From Mesorhizobium sp. ORS 3359 (GTDB taxonomy: Bacteria; Pseudomonadota; Alphaproteobacteria; Rhizobiales; Rhizobiaceae): a DNA stretch of 64,000 bases. Location: the NCBI GenBank assembly GCA_000824845.1, contig CCNC01000033.1, positions 1 through 64,000 of the forward strand, read 5' to 3'. Shown here one piece after another: positions 24,363 to 32,472 of the stretch. Each line of letters starts with the position of its first letter. Positions within the stretch are counted from its first letter, which is position 1. The notes under the pieces are model-generated. The model did not search any database. It was not told the DNA's origin and saw nothing but the letters and a program-made list of their open reading frames with translations. The position numbers and the translations under genes are program-made.

Positions 24363-25331
24363 TCACGCCACCGCCGCGCGTGCCGGCTGTCCGCTGGCGA
24401 TCTCGGTGTCGAGCTGGCGCTGCGTCAGCGCCGCTTCGGCCAGGATCCAGTGCTTGAACAACTCCACCTTCCGGGCGCCGAGCGCCTTGATGGGGCTGAC
24501 GAAGTACCAGCCCGCCGTGTTGGGATGGTGGACCGCGAAGGGCGCCACCAGCCGTTCGGCGCGGATATCGCTTGCCATATAGGCGCGGTTGGCGACGGCA
24601 AAGCCCATTCCGGCATTGGCGGCTTCGTAGGACATCATGCAGCTATCGAAATAGACGCTTCTCGTCTCGCCAAGCACGAAGCTCGCTCCGGCGAAGCCCA
24701 GCCACGACTGCCAGTTCTGCGTGCAGGTGTCGGAATGCAGCAGCGTGAAGTAGCGCAGGTCCTCCGGCACCACCTTCGACAGCGGCTTGTCGCCCAGCAC
24801 GTCGTGAAACAGCTTGCGGCTGCACACCGGCGTCAGGTCTTCCTTGAACAACAGTTCCGAGGCGAGGCCGGGGAAATTGCCGTCGCCATAGCGGATCTCG
24901 AGATCATATTCCGAGGTCGAGAATTCATGCGTGGCGTAGGATGTCGACACCCGCATCTCGATGTCGGGATATTGCTGCTGGAAGGTCGTCAGCCTGGGAA
25001 ACAGCCAGCGCGCCGCGAAGGTCGGCAGCACGCAGATACGAAGCACATGCGCCTGCGACTGGCCGGTGGCCTCCATGCTGGCCGCCACGATCCGTTCCAG
25101 CGCCTCGCGCACGCGCGCCACATAGGTCTCGCCCTCGGGCGTCAGCGACACCGCGTTGCCGCCGCGCTCGAAGATCTTGAAGCGCAGCTGGTCCTCCAGG
25201 CTCTTCACGCGCTGGCTGACGGCGGAAGCGGTGATAAACTGCTCTTCGCCGGCGCGCGTGAAATTCCTGTGCCTCGCGGCGCTCTCCACGATTTTCAGCG
25301 AGTTTAGGTTGACCTGACTGAGCAGACGCAC
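24363..25331 (-). CDS. LysR-family transcriptional regulator (GcvA-like)
   Basis: The 322-residue regulator has an N-terminal winged HTH (LNSLKIVESAARHRNFTRAG, FITASAVSQRVKSLEDQLRF, FERGGNAVSLTPEGETY) and a periplasmic-binding-like effector domain from about 95 (VLRICVLPTFAARWLFPRL, DLEIRYGDG), matching the GcvA subgroup. It is divergent from the 2OG-oxygenase-like gene across 112 bp, the standard arrangement for a LysR activating its neighbour. Confidence 0.92.
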   Translation of the reverse strand: MRLLSQVNLNSLKIVESAARHRNFTRAGEEQFITASAVSQRVKSLEDQLRFKIFERGGNAVSLTPEGETYVARVREALERIVAASMEATGQSQAHVLRICVLPTFAARWLFPRLTTFQQQYPDIEMRVSTSYATHEFSTSEYDLEIRYGDGNFPGLASELLFKEDLTPVCSRKLFHDVLGDKPLSKVVPEDLRYFTLLHSDTCTQNWQSWLGFAGASFVLGETRSVYFDSCMMSYEAANAGMGFAVANRAYMASDIRAERLVAPFAVHHPNTAGWYFVSPIKALGARKVELFKHWILAEAALTQRQLDTEIASGQPARAAVA

Positions 25332-25443
25332 GGGGTTTCGACCTTAAGCTAGCCTTACGCTACCACCAGCTTTCCTAAATTTACAGGGGTGGGCGTTTAA
25401 ATGACTGTTAACCAAGTGTTGCCCCCATCTTGGAGAAAGTACA

Positions 25444-26277
25444 ATGAACGCCCATACAATTCCCGAACTGCGTTGTGCAATGAGCCGCGAGGCCATCATT
25501 GGTCATGAGACGGCCTGGAAAGTCTCGGGCTTCGGCGTCGCGCAGTATCGTCACGGTTACGACCCGGCTCTGCTTGCCGCGATCGAGGAAGCCGCCCTGA
25601 AGCTGAAGGCCAGCCATGCCGTTCACAAGCACCTTGACCTCACCTTTATCACCGGCGCGGACCGTTATATCCCCGAGATCAAGGAGCTTTTGCACGACAA
25701 GCTGCGCCTGGAAAGGCTGTCCGACATGATGGGCACCAAGCTCGAACCTTATCCGCTGTCGATCGTCGGTTCGACCGTCACCTTCATGAACCCCAGGGAC
25801 GGTGCCGTCGAATGGCATTGCGACGGTGTCCCGGTGACGGAACTCATCCCGCTGTCGATCAGCGACCCTCTCATCGGCGGTCATCTTGAGATCTATTGCG
25901 ACGATTCCGAGACCGGTCGGTCGATCCTGGAATCCGGCCGCGAGCTGCCGCGCAACAAGATCATGCGCATCGACCACAAGATGAACTACGCCACGCTCGG
26001 CCAGTTCCTGGGGGTGCTCCACCGCACCGCGCCGATCCAGCTCGGCGAGCGCGTCACGCTGGTGCTCAACCAGCGCTCGGCGACCAAGCCCTATGTCGAC
26101 GACAACCGCATGTTCTACCTCGCTGCCGACAACGACCATGACCGTGCCTGGGTGAACGAGCTGGCCGAGGATGTCTGGACCAACCAGCTGCCCGCCTATC
26201 GCCGCCATGCCGAGGAGCATCCCATGCCGCAGCCCGCCGCGGAGCCGGTTTCCGGCGGAGCAAGGGAGTCTTGGTAG
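25444..26277 (+). CDS. Putative Fe(II)/2-oxoglutarate-dependent oxygenase-like protein
   Basis: I recognise no named family, but the 277-residue protein shows a complete facial triad in the right order. H125-x-D127 lies in AVEWHCDGVP, H193 in LGVLHRTAPI, and R203 (GERVTLVLNQRS) ten residues later could bind 2-oxoglutarate. GGHLEIYCDD between them fits the jelly-roll strand. It lies between a divergent LysR gene and a DMT exporter whose GTG start overlaps its stop, so a small metabolite, perhaps an amino acid, may be hydroxylated and exported. The substrate is unknown. Confidence 0.7.
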   Translation: MNAHTIPELRCAMSREAIIGHETAWKVSGFGVAQYRHGYDPALLAAIEEAALKLKASHAVHKHLDLTFITGADRYIPEIKELLHDKLRLERLSDMMGTKLEPYPLSIVGSTVTFMNPRDGAVEWHCDGVPVTELIPLSISDPLIGGHLEIYCDDSETGRSILESGRELPRNKIMRIDHKMNYATLGQFLGVLHRTAPIQLGERVTLVLNQRSATKPYVDDNRMFYLAADNDHDRAWVNELAEDVWTNQLPAYRRHAEEHPMPQPAAEPVSGGARESW

Positions 26278-27434
26278 TGACCAACGATCCGGTCGAGCGC
26301 CAGCCGCGTTCAGCGTCGCTGAGCCTCGGCCCGGCCGTGCCGGACTGTCGAGACCGTCCCAGCGCCGCCCCGGCGGCGGCGCTGGCCTTCGCCCTCGGCG
26401 CCGTGGCGCTGTGGGCGACCAACGCCCTGGTCGGCAAGACGCTGCTTGCCCTCTATCCGGTGTCACAAGTGCAGTTCCTGCAATTTTGCGGGGCGGCCGT
26501 CGTGTTTGCGCTGATCCGGCTGATAAACGCCTCTCCTTCTCCCCTTGTGGGAGAAGGTGGATCGGCGCGTAGCGCCGAGACGGATGAGGGGTGTTCCAGC
26601 GAAGTGAGACGTTGGCGTTCCCTGGAACTTCGTTCATCCGACCTCGCCTTGCGAGGTCACGACCCGGGGGCGAGTCACGGGTCTCGCCCCGTCCTTCGGA
26701 CCCCACAAGGGGAGAAGGGAAATGCCGCGCTCGCCTATGCTGTCGGCTTCCTGGGGCTGGTCGGCACCATGGTGCTGCAATATATCGGCTTCGCCTCGAT
26801 GCCGGTCATCGAGGCGAACCTCGTCGCCTATACTTGGCCGCTGATGACCGCCGCGGCGGTTATCCTGCTGGGCCGGCCGCGCCGTCCTCTGTTGCTTGGC
26901 CTGGCCGCGGCCGTCGGCTTCGCCGGCGTGGCGCTGGTCATTTCCGGAGGGCGCGCCCATTCTTGGTTCAACAGGGCCTGGTTCGAAGGCGGCAGCGTTG
27001 TCGGCTATCTCGCCGCTTTCGGCTCGGCGCTCTGCATGGCCTTCTACTCGCTTACCGTCGGCCGCCTTGGCGTGTCGCCGGAACGTCTGCTTTTGCCCTC
27101 GGCGCTCATCGGCGTCGCGCTCACCTTTGCCTGGTGCCTGCATGACGGCGCTGGACGCCTGACCGGTCCGCATCTCCTCCTCGGCCTCTATCTCGGCGCC
27201 GGCCCGATGGGGCTCGGCTACTATTTCTGGTCGCGCGCGGCAAAGCTCGACCACGGCGGCAGGATAGCAATCGTCGCCTATCTGACGCCGATCGCTTCCA
27301 CGTTTCTGCTGACCCTGTCGGGCGAAAGCCTGTCGATGACGGCCGTTGCCGGCGCCGTCCTCGTCATTGGCAGCTGTCTCGCGGTCGGCATCGAAGGTAC
27401 GGAGACCAGGCACAATGTCCAGAATGCCCGTTGA
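26277..27434 (+). CDS. EamA/DMT-superfamily exporter carrying an in-frame repeat insertion
   Basis: The 385-residue protein has about ten membrane helices of the EamA type: ALAFALGAVALWATNALVGK, FLQFCGAAVVFALIRLI, LLGLAAAVGFAGVALVISGG, LSMTAVAGAVLVIGS. Between helices 2 and 3, after ALIRLIN, there are 65 extra hydrophilic residues (PSPLVGEGGSARSAETDEGC onward) encoded by a palindromic repeat. Removing them restores a normal length of about 320. GTG 26277 overlaps the oxygenase stop and has AAGGGAG eight bases upstream. The insert would lie in a cytoplasmic loop and may be tolerated; activity is untested. Confidence 0.88.
   Translation: MTNDPVERQPRSASLSLGPAVPDCRDRPSAAPAAALAFALGAVALWATNALVGKTLLALYPVSQVQFLQFCGAAVVFALIRLINASPSPLVGEGGSARSAETDEGCSSEVRRWRSLELRSSDLALRGHDPGASHGSRPVLRTPQGEKGNAALAYAVGFLGLVGTMVLQYIGFASMPVIEANLVAYTWPLMTAAAVILLGRPRRPLLLGLAAAVGFAGVALVISGGRAHSWFNRAWFEGGSVVGYLAAFGSALCMAFYSLTVGRLGVSPERLLLPSALIGVALTFAWCLHDGAGRLTGPHLLLGLYLGAGPMGLGYYFWSRAAKLDHGGRIAIVAYLTPIASTFLLTLSGESLSMTAVAGAVLVIGSCLAVGIEGTETRHNVQNAR
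26535..26718. repeat. Palindromic repeat inserted inside the EamA gene
   Basis: The 184-bp element has 17-bp perfect inverted ends (CCTTCTCCCCTTGTGGG at 26535-26551 and its complement at 26702-26718) and further internal hairpins. AAACGCC (26525) before it and AAATGCC (26720) after it are 195 bp apart and look like a target duplication, so 65 codons were added without a frameshift. Its first 95 bp match the minus strand of the intergenic element at 51730-51869. Confidence 0.9.
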
Positions 27435-27636
27435 CGAGGACGAACGCCGCGCCAGACACGAGGCGCACTGGCTGGTCAGGGAATTTGGCGCGGAAGCGCC
27501 GCTCTATGCGGCCATGAAGGCGGAAAAGGCTATCGAGCAAAAGGACTTTGGCCGCTGCGCGCGCTGGAAACGCGTGCTGGAAATCCTGTCGGACAGCCCT
27601 TCGGCGCATGTCAGGCGCGGCGTCGCCGTCAAATGA
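27415..27636 (+). CDS. Small conserved hypothetical protein
   Basis: The 73-residue helical protein (MSRMPVDEDERRARHEAHWL) is charged, with EFGAEAPLYAAMKAEKAIEQ and a basic CARWKRVLEIL segment. It overlaps the last 20 bases of the EamA gene, suggesting coupling. Proteins of this pattern are common next to metabolic genes in rhizobia and have no assigned function. Confidence 0.72.
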   Translation: MSRMPVDEDERRARHEAHWLVREFGAEAPLYAAMKAEKAIEQKDFGRCARWKRVLEILSDSPSAHVRRGVAVK

Positions 27637-27980
27637 GCGATTTGCCCTGGCGCCGGCGAATCGCGAAAGGCCCACATCGAGCCGGCGGATTGTCATTGCC
27701 GTGGCCGGACTTGGCCTGATCTTCGACTTTTCAGCAACTTCCTTGGCCGACCCAGTGCAACCGGAGGTTCTACGTATCCTGCCAGAGCGCCGGTTCTATA
27801 AAGCATCTGTTATAGCTATTAGAAATCCTAACTTGCGCGTTTGCAGCTCGCGTAGAAACATAACCCGGTATTGAGTCGCGTAGCTTTACTGACTCTGGAC
27901 GGTCCGTTGGGGGACAGGTCCAATTCGATACACCGACAAAAGTCTTAAAAACGAGCTGGCGATTTGAGGGCCGGCAGAAG
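27637..27980. other. Intergenic leader upstream of the MucR-type gene
   Basis: About 344 bp without a convincing gene. An open frame to 27874 has no ribosome site or domain and is rejected. The second half is less GC-rich. MucR/Ros genes usually have long AT-rich leaders that they bind themselves, so this is probably the autoregulatory region. Confidence 0.5.
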
Positions 27981-28433
27981 GTGAAAAAATTGTCCAACAT
28001 CGACGATAAGACCGCAATTGAACTGACCGCCGACATTGTCTCCGCCTATGTCGGCAACAATCCGCTCCCCGCTTCCGGCCTGCCTGATCTGATCGCCAGC
28101 GTCAGCGCGTCGGTGCGCAAGCTCGCCGGCGGCAGCGTTGTCAAGGAGGCGGTGGCGCTGACGCCTGCCGTCAACCCGAAGCGTTCCGTCTTCCCGGATC
28201 ACATCGTTTGTCTGGAGGATGGAAAGAAGTTCAAGTCGTTGAAACGCCACCTTGCGACCGATCACAACCTGACGCCGGACGAATACCGCGCCAAATGGGG
28301 CCTGCCTGCGGACTATCCGATGGTGGCGCCCAGCTATTCGGCGACCCGCTCGGCGCTGGCCAAATCTTCCGGCCTCGGCCGCAAGCCGGCCGGCGGTGAC
28401 GCGGGCAAGGGCAAGCGCAAGGGCAAGGCCTGA
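27981..28433 (+). CDS. MucR/Ros-family transcriptional regulator
   Basis: The 150-residue protein has the MucR signature: IELTADIVSAYVGNNPLPAS, LPDLIASVSASVRKLAGG, FPDHIVCLEDGKKFKSLKRH, LATDHNLTPDEYRAKWGLPA and DYPMVAPSYSATRSALAKSS. In the zinc-finger-like region the ligands are C77, H90 and H95, with D80 in place of the second Ros cysteine, as in several Mesorhizobium homologs. These proteins bind AT-rich DNA and control exopolysaccharide and surface genes. The start may be GTG 27981 or TTG 27990, the latter better spaced from AGAAGG. Confidence 0.93.
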   Translation: MKKLSNIDDKTAIELTADIVSAYVGNNPLPASGLPDLIASVSASVRKLAGGSVVKEAVALTPAVNPKRSVFPDHIVCLEDGKKFKSLKRHLATDHNLTPDEYRAKWGLPADYPMVAPSYSATRSALAKSSGLGRKPAGGDAGKGKRKGKA

Positions 28434-28441
28434 GGCCGGAC

Positions 28442-28503
28442 CTAAAGCATGTCTCCCGAAAGTGGGAACCGGTTTCGGGATAAAGACATGCGACGCGCTT
28501 TAG
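28442..28503. repeat. Internally deleted 62-bp copy of the 108-bp repeat (copy 2)
   Basis: Both ends (CTAAAGC and GACGCGCTTTAG) and the central hairpin are intact, but 46 bp between GACATGCG and ACGCGC are missing compared with the other copies. The junction lies at a short GCG identity, suggesting replication slippage. Located 9 bp after the MucR stop. Confidence 0.88.
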
Positions 28504-28588
28504 CTGCTGCCTGAGGCAATGAATGACGCCGCGCCATCGTCATGGCGCGGCCGTCGGACCGCTCTCGGCATGTTGCGTCGCCGCGTGG

Positions 28589-28696
28589 CTAGAGCATGTC
28601 TCCCGAAAGTGGGAACCGGTTTCGGGATAAAGACATGCGTAAAGTCAAAAACCCAAAGCGCATGGAGCGAATCTGAAAGATCGCGACGCGCTTTAG
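28589..28696. repeat. 108-bp intergenic repeat, copy 3
   Basis: A full-length copy with ends CTAGAGC and GCTTTAG. It lies in the same intergenic region as the deleted copy, 85 bp further on, in the same orientation. Confidence 0.9.
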
Positions 28697-28724
28697 TTTC
28701 CGTAAACGCGCCGAACACCCGGCA

Positions 28725-28919
28725 TCAGTTACGGGGTAGCTTGCCCCCGTCGTGGCGGTCGCGGTCCTGCTCGGCGGCGAGGCTGTCCGCTTCGACGGCG
28801 GTCATTTCGAGAAGATAGACGAGCATCTGATAGCGCGTGCGCGAGAGCATCTTCGCCAGCCTGCGCGCGATCTCCGCCACATATTTCAGCGTTCGCAGAT
28901 CGTTGACCGCTTCGCCCAT
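28725..28919 (-). CDS. Small conserved hypothetical protein
   Basis: The 64-residue product (MGEAVNDLRTLKYVAEIARR) is a helical hairpin-like protein with LAKMLSRTRYQMLVYLLEMT followed by an acidic, charged end. AGGAG six bases before ATG 28919 favours it over the longer frame starting at 28994. Function unknown; possible control through the upstream direct repeats. Confidence 0.7.
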   Translation of the reverse strand: MGEAVNDLRTLKYVAEIARRLAKMLSRTRYQMLVYLLEMTAVEADSLAAEQDRDRHDGGKLPRN

Positions 28920-29227
28920 CGTGAGCTCCTGACATAGCCGAGTTATTGTTGGTGCTGAGTTATTGTTGGGGCCAAGTTCTTCATTGGCGCTCACGCACGA
29001 CTCACGGCGCGCTCACAGATTTGCAGTTCGCGACGAAAACTGAAATCGATTTTCGACAAGCACAACGGCCGGCCCTGCAGATTCTGGCCCTTTCTTCATG
29101 GTAACGGCCGCGCGGCGCATAAATATAAGCCGAAAGCTGAACTTGTGGTTCGTCCGCTTGGCCTGGCTGATTTCCCCACCGGGAAAAGCCGGTGCCGAGC
29201 GGCAGCCCGGCAGGGCGGGCGCTTCTC
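28920..29227. other. Intergenic region
   Basis: About 300 bp between two minus-strand genes. It holds the paired 13-bp repeats listed separately and no supported gene. Open frames in the plus direction here have no ribosome sites. Confidence 0.5.
28940..28969. repeat. Two 13-bp direct repeats upstream of a small gene
   Basis: GAGTTATTGTTGG occurs at 28940-28952 and again at 28957-28969, 17 bp apart. It is AT-rich in a GC-rich context and lies 20 bp before the start of the small gene at 28919, a suitable position for a regulator site or promoter. Confidence 0.6.
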
Positions 29228-29947
29228 TCACCCCTTATACGCGGAACAGAAGGCCGGCGGATTGTCGTTGCCGATCATGGCGCAGCCGCGCTTGATCTCG
29301 TCGATCATCATGCTGCATGCGTTCTGGCCATTGCAGGGCGGGTTGGTCGCCGGCGAAACCTGAACGCATTGTGAGACATATTGGTCCGACTTCGCCTTGC
29401 CGGCGGACTGCACGCATGGCCGCGTGTCGTTCTGGCTTGCCTGGGCAGGGGCGGGTTTCGCAGGCGCGGCCTTGGCCGTCGCAGGCGCGGCCGTCGCAGG
29501 CGCGGCATTGCCGCCGCTTTGCGGCACGCAGGAAAGATCGCCCTCCGGGCATTGCAACTGGTGCTGCAACTGCGCCAGTCGCGCCTTGGTCAACTCCGCC
29601 TTGCAAAGCCCGACCAGGCTCGAATAGGTCGAGCCATCGGCATAAGGCTGGGTGCGGAAGGCGCATTCCTTGTCGCGGAATGGGATCCAGGCGCGCTGCG
29701 CGTCACGCAGGCGCTTCAGGTCGGCGGGAGCGAGACGTGCCGCCAGCGCCTTGTAGACAGCGTTGAGCCCAGCGTCGGCCGAAGCGGCATTCGCGGTCGT
29801 GCAGGTGGCAAGGTCGGCCTGCGTCTTCGCCGCCGCGCAGCCGACGGCTGCCGCGCGGGTGGCGGACATGGTGAGAAACAGGCCGGCCGCGATCGCGAAA
29901 ATCGCGACCACCGGCGAGGCCGAAAGGAGCGAGGTCTTGCCCGACAT
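29228..29947 (-). CDS. Secreted LprI-like (DUF1311) protein with extended C-terminus
   Basis: The 239-residue product has a signal/anchor (VVAIFAIAAGLFLTMSATRA) and an LprI/DUF1311 domain at about 35-120: CAAAKTQADLATCTTANAAS, LNAVYKALAARL, LRDAQRAWIPFRDKECAFRT and VGLCKAELTKARLAQL. A Pro/Ala linker (APAKPAPAQ) leads to a second cysteine-rich module of about 65 residues (RPCVQSAGK, SQCVQVSPATNPPCNGQNAC, GCAMIG, FCSAY). The second module is unassigned. The start at 29947 is set by the signal sequence. Confidence 0.85.
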   Translation of the reverse strand: MSGKTSLLSASPVVAIFAIAAGLFLTMSATRAAAVGCAAAKTQADLATCTTANAASADAGLNAVYKALAARLAPADLKRLRDAQRAWIPFRDKECAFRTQPYADGSTYSSLVGLCKAELTKARLAQLQHQLQCPEGDLSCVPQSGGNAAPATAAPATAKAAPAKPAPAQASQNDTRPCVQSAGKAKSDQYVSQCVQVSPATNPPCNGQNACSMMIDEIKRGCAMIGNDNPPAFCSAYKG

Positions 29948-30146
29948 ATCGTCTGCCCTCTGTTTGAAACGGCCCCCGCGCCTGTGCCAGCATAAGTTGA
30001 GACAATGGCGGCGATCAACGCCAAATCCATGACGTGGCAAGCGAAGTGTGACCGGCGGGCGAAAGCCGGGAGGGAACGATCTCACTGCTTGTGTGGAGAT
30101 GCCCGGCGGGGCGGCGGGAGCGCTGCCCAGCAAGCCCCTCAGTCAT

Positions 30147-30371
30147 TCATGGGCTGGGCCGGAGTTGTTTCCCGCTGTCGATCTGGATCAGCAGGTGTTC
30201 CGTCGCGCGCCTCGCCACGGGGCAGATTGGCTGAGTCGTTGCCCCGCTCGTCGATTCAACTGGAAGAGCAATTGGAGCGGTCTCGTTCTCGAACAGAACC
30301 ACCTGCGTCGCCAGCGCGGTTGTGGTGGCGACCTGGAAGAAGATGAAGGCGAGGGCGAGATAGCGGATCAC
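30147..30371 (-). CDS. Small exported protein
   Basis: A 74-residue product from GTG 30371, with GGAGG just upstream. A hydrophobic signal (MIRYLALAFIFFQVATTTAL) is followed by a short mature part with no motif. Only the signal peptide and ribosome site support it. Confidence 0.55.
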   Translation of the reverse strand: MIRYLALAFIFFQVATTTALATQVVLFENETAPIALPVESTSGATTQPICPVARRATEHLLIQIDSGKQLRPSP

Positions 30372-30509
30372 GGGCCTCCAAACGCTTTTGGCGGCGACTG
30401 GTTCCAGTCCCGTCGAGTTTTTTGCTGAACGCTAGCAGACCGCGCGCGGCAGGCCTCGTCCGGGCGCTGGCTCTTGCGAAGCGCCGATCTCCCGTGCAAA
30501 AGCGCGGCT

Positions 30510-32387
30510 ATGCTTATCATCAACGACCTTACGCTGCGCATGGCGGGGCGGCTGCTTCTCGATCATGCCTCATTGACACTGCCGGCCGGCACCAAGGCCG
30601 GCCTTGTCGGCCGCAACGGCACCGGCAAGACCACTTTGTTCAAGGCGATCACCGGCGATTTTCCGTCCGAGACCGGCTCGATCAGCCTGCCCAAGAACAC
30701 GCGCATCGGCCAGGTGGCTCAGGAAGCCCCCGGCACCGAGGAGCCGCTTATCGAAATCGTGCTGAAAGCCGATATCGAGCGCCAGGCTTTGCTCGAGGAA
30801 GAGAAGACCGCGACAGATCCGCACCGCATCGCCGAGATCCACACCCGGCTGGCCGACATCGACGCGCATTCGGCCGAATCCCGCGCCGCCACGATCCTGG
30901 CCGGCCTCGGCTTCGACGATGCCGCCCAGCGGCGGCCGGCTTCGTCCTTCTCCGGCGGCTGGCGCATGCGCGTGGCTCTGGCCGCCGTGCTCTTCTCCGA
31001 GCCCGATCTTCTGCTGCTCGACGAGCCGACCAACTATCTCGATCTCGAAGGCACGCTGTGGCTGGAAAACTACGTCTCCAAATATCCGCACACGGTGTTG
31101 CTGATCTCGCATGACCGCGACCTGCTCAATCGTGCCGTCAACTCGATCGTCCACCTCGATCAGAAGAAGCTCACCTTCTGGCGCGGCGGTTACGACCAGT
31201 TCGAGCGCCAGCTGACCGAGCAGCGCGAGTTGCAGGAGAAGAGCCGCGTCAAGCAGGAGGCGCAGCGCAAGCATATGGAATCCTTCGTCGAGCGTTTTCG
31301 CGCCAAGGCTTCCAAGGCGAGGCAGGCGCAGTCTCGCCTGAAGGCGCTGGAGAAGCTGAAGCCGATCGCCGCAGTGGTGAACGACACGGTGCGGCCGTTC
31401 TCCTTCCCCGAGCCAGTCAAGACGGTGGCCTCGCCGATCGTGGCGCTGAACGGCGTCAATGTCGGCTATACCGAGGGCAATCCGATCCTGAAGAAGATGA
31501 CGCTGCGCATCGATGCCGACGATCGCATCGCGCTGCTCGGCGCCAACGGCAACGGCAAGTCGACCTTCGCCAAACTGCTCGCCGGCCGGCTGAGGGCCGA
31601 GACCGGCTCGATGACGATTGCGCCGGGCCTGAAGGTGGCGATCTTCGCCCAGCACCAGCTCGACGATCTGCGCCCCGAGGAGAGCGCCTATGAGCATGTG
31701 CGCAGGCTGATGCCGGACGCGCCGGAAGCCAAGGTGCGCGCCCGCGTCGCCCAGTTCGGCCTCTCGACCGAGAAGATGAACACCGCCGCCAAGGACCTGT
31801 CCGGCGGCGAGAAGGCGCGGCTCTTGATGGGGCTATCGGCCTTCGAGGGACCGAACCTCTTCATCCTCGACGAGCCGACCAACCACCTCGATATCGACAG
31901 CCGTGAATCGCTGATCCATGCGCTGAACGATTTCCCGGGCGCCGTGATCCTGATCTCGCACGACAGGCATCTGCTCGAAGCCACGGCCGATCGGCTGTGG
32001 CTGGTCAAGGACGGCGCGGTCAATCCCTATGACGGCGACCTCGAGGACTACAAAACCCTGGTAACCGGCGTCTCGTCCAACCGCCGCGAGCAGAAGGAGG
32101 CCGACAAGGCCTCCAAGGCCGACCGCCGCCGCGAAGCCGCGCAGCGCCGCGCTGCACTCGAACCCTTGGCCAAGGAGATCCGTGCCACCGAGGCGCTGAT
32201 GGACCGCATCCGCAAGCGCATCGACCTCATCGAGGATGAGCTCGCCAATCCGGCCGTCTACGAAAAGGACCCGTCCACCGCGACGCGGCTCGCCAAGGAA
32301 CGCTCGCAGCTGGCGCACACGCTGGCGCTCAACGAGGACAAGTGGCTGACGATGTCGGCGGAATATGAGGAGGGGATAGCGGAGTGA
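30510..32387 (+). CDS. ABC-F family ATPase (Uup/YheS-like)
   Basis: The 625-residue protein has two ABC domains and no membrane part. Domain 1: Walker A GLVGRNGTGKTTLFK, signature SFSGGWRMRVALA, Walker B LLLLDEPTNYLD. Domain 2: LLGANGNGKSTFAK, DLSGGEKARLLMG, LFILDEPTNHLD. A lysine/arginine-rich interdomain linker (residues about 230-295) and a C-terminal coiled coil (ADKASKADRRREAAQRRAAL) are typical. ABC-F proteins act on the ribosome or, for Uup, on DNA branch structures. The specific subgroup is not settled. Confidence 0.95.
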   Translation: MLIINDLTLRMAGRLLLDHASLTLPAGTKAGLVGRNGTGKTTLFKAITGDFPSETGSISLPKNTRIGQVAQEAPGTEEPLIEIVLKADIERQALLEEEKTATDPHRIAEIHTRLADIDAHSAESRAATILAGLGFDDAAQRRPASSFSGGWRMRVALAAVLFSEPDLLLLDEPTNYLDLEGTLWLENYVSKYPHTVLLISHDRDLLNRAVNSIVHLDQKKLTFWRGGYDQFERQLTEQRELQEKSRVKQEAQRKHMESFVERFRAKASKARQAQSRLKALEKLKPIAAVVNDTVRPFSFPEPVKTVASPIVALNGVNVGYTEGNPILKKMTLRIDADDRIALLGANGNGKSTFAKLLAGRLRAETGSMTIAPGLKVAIFAQHQLDDLRPEESAYEHVRRLMPDAPEAKVRARVAQFGLSTEKMNTAAKDLSGGEKARLLMGLSAFEGPNLFILDEPTNHLDIDSRESLIHALNDFPGAVILISHDRHLLEATADRLWLVKDGAVNPYDGDLEDYKTLVTGVSSNRREQKEADKASKADRRREAAQRRAALEPLAKEIRATEALMDRIRKRIDLIEDELANPAVYEKDPSTATRLAKERSQLAHTLALNEDKWLTMSAEYEEGIAE

Positions 32388-32394
32388 TTAGCTT

Positions 32395-32417
32395 ATCTCC
32401 CCCCTTGTGGGGGAGAT
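32395..32417. repeat. Palindrome ATCTCCCCC / GGGGGAGAT
   Basis: A short hairpin directly after the ABC-F stop, with outer TTAGC/GCTAA extensions. It belongs to the same CTCCCC-type family as the hairpins at 4739 and 49122 and could serve as a transcription terminator. Confidence 0.7.
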
Positions 32418-32472
32418 TGGCTAATTGTCTCTGGCCCTACACCTCTCTCCGAAAACCCGCTACACAGCCCGC

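Noticed and set aside
27548..27874. Possible 108-residue protein upstream of mucR
   Set aside because: Overlaps the small gene at 27415 in another frame and has no ribosome site.
30005..30428. Plus-strand frames between the LprI-like and ABC-F genes
   Set aside because: Arg/Ser/Pro-rich shadow frames; the minus-strand exported peptide is the better reading.
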